NCBI GenBank assembly: GCA_934725655.1
Contig: CAKVCJ010000008.1
Location: 1 to 17,951, forward strand
DNA length: 17,951 bases
Source of the DNA: an uncultured Brachyspira sp.
GTDB taxonomy: Bacteria > Spirochaetota > Brachyspiria > Brachyspirales > Brachyspiraceae
Direction: 5' to 3'
Part shown: positions 16,537-17,951 of the stretch, in pieces
Layout of the letters: every line of letters starts with the position of its first letter
Numbering within the stretch: position 1 is the stretch's first letter
The notes under the pieces: generated by a model
What the model was told of the DNA's origin: nothing
What the model saw: only the letters and a program-made list of their open reading frames with translations
The model's database searches: none
Translations under genes and position numbers: made by a program

Positions 16537-16600
16537 TGTTAGCTCCAATTTCAATATACTTTCCTAAGTATAAAATATATTTATTTTTTTAAAAAATGAT

Positions 16601-16618
16601 ATAGTTATTAGTAACTAT
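16601..16618. terminator. Short hairpin after the YdcF-like gene, possible weak terminator
   Basis: ATAGTTA (16601-16607) pairs perfectly with TAACTAT (16612-16618) around a 4-base loop, directly after the stop codon at 16620. On the minus strand ATATCATTTTTT follows. The stem is AT-rich and weak. Confidence 0.35.
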
Positions 16619-16619
16619 T

Positions 16620-17396
16620 TTAGTTTTTTTTGGCTTCTCTCACCATATTAAGATAATATTTTTTTAATTCTAAAAATGCTTTTTCTGCTTCTTCTGGTAT
16701 ATCTATATGAATCAAAAAATCTTTACCTTTTGGTCCGTAACCTTCTTTATTGTCCGTTAATCTTGGTATCTCTCCCATAAGAAGATTAATATATCTGTCT
16801 ATATTCCACATTCCAAGAGGGTAATTGTTATAAATTAATTTTGAATCTTTGTTTATCACTTTTACTTTATATGATGCATAGTTAATAACTTCTATATTTT
16901 CATCTATATACTTCTTTATAACAGCCCACATTCTTAATTGCATAGTAGAATCTTGAATTAAGATTATATTATTAAAATCTAATTTTTCTTTTTTTATTAT
17001 ATCTAATAGGTTTGTGATATTGTTTCCGCAATTTGTGGAATGTATTTCCAGAAAATCTGCTTGTGCATTGTATTTATTTTTTATATATTCATTAAATATT
17101 TCTGCTTCGGTTTTATAATTTATATTCGGTATTATTTCTTTTATATTATTTATTAAAGTATCTGTTGTATGTCCGTATCCTCCTACTATTATATATTTTT
17201 TAGCAATTTTTTCTTTTATGGCTTGAGCAAATATATCTCCTCCTGCAATTATACTCCCTCCAAATAATACCATAATATCTGCTTGATTTATATTGTATTT
17301 ATTTTTTAACTCTTCTTTATTTAAAAAACTAATATCTCTTTTACCGTAAAAATCGGCTAATGTATTTATATATTCTGCTATTTTTTCGTAACGCAT
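16620..17396 (-). CDS. YdcF/SanA/ElyC-like DUF218 protein
   Basis: The protein has 258 residues. The segment DIMVLFGGSIIAGG at about 41-54, the pair KKYIIVGGYGHTTDT at about 66-80, the acidic EAEIFNEYI, and the helix-strand segment with STNCGNNITNLLDII followed by IILIQDSTMQLRM match the Rossmann-like DUF218 fold (YdcF, SanA, ElyC). Such proteins are linked to cell envelope functions or bind nucleotides, with no agreed reaction. There is no signal peptide or membrane anchor, which resembles cytosolic YdcF more than SanA or ElyC. It lies between an encapsulin gene and fabH, separated from the former by a strong terminator. Its C-terminus (NMVREAKKN) does not resemble a typical encapsulin targeting peptide. 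Confidence 0.75.
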   Translation of the reverse strand: MRYEKIAEYINTLADFYGKRDISFLNKEELKNKYNINQADIMVLFGGSIIAGGDIFAQAIKEKIAKKYIIVGGYGHTTDTLINNIKEIIPNINYKTEAEIFNEYIKNKYNAQADFLEIHSTNCGNNITNLLDIIKKEKLDFNNIILIQDSTMQLRMWAVIKKYIDENIEVINYASYKVKVINKDSKLIYNNYPLGMWNIDRYINLLMGEIPRLTDNKEGYGPKGKDFLIHIDIPEEAEKAFLELKKYYLNMVREAKKN

Positions 17397-17445
17397 AAAT
17401 TATTCCGTTAGATTTTATTTTTTATTTAACTATTTTTTTTATATA

Positions 17446-17496
17446 ACTATAATAAAAAAAGCAAAAATAAGCGCTATTACTTACTTTTGCTTTTTT
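17446..17496. terminator. Strong bidirectional terminator after the encapsulin gene
   Basis: Seventeen bases at 17455-17471 (AAAAAAGCAAAAATAAG) pair with 17480-17496 with one mismatch, around an 8-base loop. On the minus strand the hairpin ends in a run of T residues, and it lies 22 bases after the stop of the encapsulin gene. Confidence 0.85.
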
Positions 17497-17517
17497 ATAT
17501 TAAAAATTATTGCGGTA

Positions 17518-17951
17518 TTATTCTAATACAACAATAGCCTCAGGTTCTTTTATTCTAGGCAAAACAGTTTCCATTATTCTGAAAGTATGATTAAGGTCTT
17601 TTTGCTCTAAATAAGCAGTAGACATATCAACACCTATAGCCAAATCTATATATTGAGGCTCTACACATATAATAGCAGCTTTCTTGCCTTTTATTGTAGG
17701 TATATTATATAGATTATGAATCATATTAGTTATTCTCTGAGCTTCAGTCATGCCAGTGCCTTGCTGTATTCTCTGTAAGTCAAAAAATAATCCCTGACTC
17801 AAAGCTAATATAATTCTTCCAACTATTCCTTTTTCTCTAATCATATTAATAGCTTTTACAATGTCAATATAAGGGTTTTCACCTGCAGACCAATCGCTAA
17901 TTTTTAGTTTTTGTACGCCTTTAGTGTTTAATATTCCAGTAACTCCAACAA
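17518..17951 (-). CDS. Encapsulin nanocompartment shell protein, C-terminal part
   Basis: The open frame continues to the right edge, so only the last 143 residues are present; family members have about 265. It resembles the C-terminal half of the HK97-fold family 1 encapsulins such as that of Thermotoga maritima. GVTGILNTKGVQK corresponds to the conserved GVKGLLS region. Other shared regions are a helix like DIVKAINMIREKGIVGR, the strand LALSQGLFFDLQR, the segment LAIGVDMSTAYLEQKD (compare LGQDLSIGYEDREKD), and the closing RIKEPEAIVVLE (compare VVNPEALILL). These shells enclose ferritin-like or peroxidase cargo and usually have the cargo gene next to them. Upstream sequence is outside the window and the downstream gene is not an obvious cargo. 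An ATG at 17844 is internal, not the start. Assignment is by recalled similarity. Confidence 0.8.
   Translation of the reverse strand, partial: VGVTGILNTKGVQKLKISDWSAGENPYIDIVKAINMIREKGIVGRIILALSQGLFFDLQRIQQGTGMTEAQRITNMIHNLYNIPTIKGKKAAIICVEPQYIDLAIGVDMSTAYLEQKDLNHTFRIMETVLPRIKEPEAIVVLE

Overview
The window is AT-rich (roughly 30% GC) anaerobe DNA. Compact minus-strand operons with good AGGAG-type ribosome binding sites, together with the style of the proteins, suggest a Brachyspira-like intestinal spirochaete. This is recognition, not proof; a Stickland-type clostridium is the main alternative. The metabolic content is clear: amino-acid fermentation through selenium-dependent glycine reductase and the arginine deiminase (ADI) pathway.

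Layout. (1) 1-41 (-) is the start of a gene running off the left edge, possibly yajC. (2) 42-412 is a divergent promoter region. Its rightward half is a structured leader with a stem-loop and an intrinsic-terminator-like hairpin ahead of a MATE efflux gene (422-1735, +). It has the architecture of a riboswitch, possibly of the guanidine-IV/mepA type. (3) 1814-2989 (-) is thiolase. (4) 3098-3838 (+) is an orphan DNA methyltransferase, perhaps read from a leaderless mRNA. (5) 3968-7706 (-) holds a YkvI-type transporter, grdE and grdB. grdB is a selenoprotein read through an in-frame TGA at 4229-4231, so it spans 3968-5275 rather than two short ORFs. (6) 7741-7956 is a chimeric gene remnant: 55 codons identical to the start of the amidinotransferase gene, fused to the last 16 codons of a grdX-like gene. 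(7) 8095-14207 (-) is an arginine catabolism cluster: arcB, arcC, a glycine amidinotransferase-like gene, a terminator, a 38-aa membrane protein, an SSS-family symporter and arcA. (8) 14543-14941 (-) is a complete grdX with its own promoter. (9) 14942-15567 is noncoding. (10) 15568-17951 (-) holds fabH, a YdcF/DUF218-family gene and the C-terminal half of an encapsulin shell protein running off the right edge.

How it fits together. ArcA converts arginine to citrulline, ArcB splits citrulline phosphorolytically to ornithine and carbamoyl phosphate, and ArcC makes ATP. The amidinotransferase would move the amidino group of arginine to glycine or a similar amine, and glycine is also the substrate of the GrdE/GrdB selenoenzyme. 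Arginine and glycine use are therefore coupled both chemically and by gene order. The grdX remnant in front of the transporter-grdE-grdB block suggests that an arginine module was spliced into, or duplicated within, a glycine reductase operon. Components grdA, grdC, grdD and the thioredoxin genes are not in the window.
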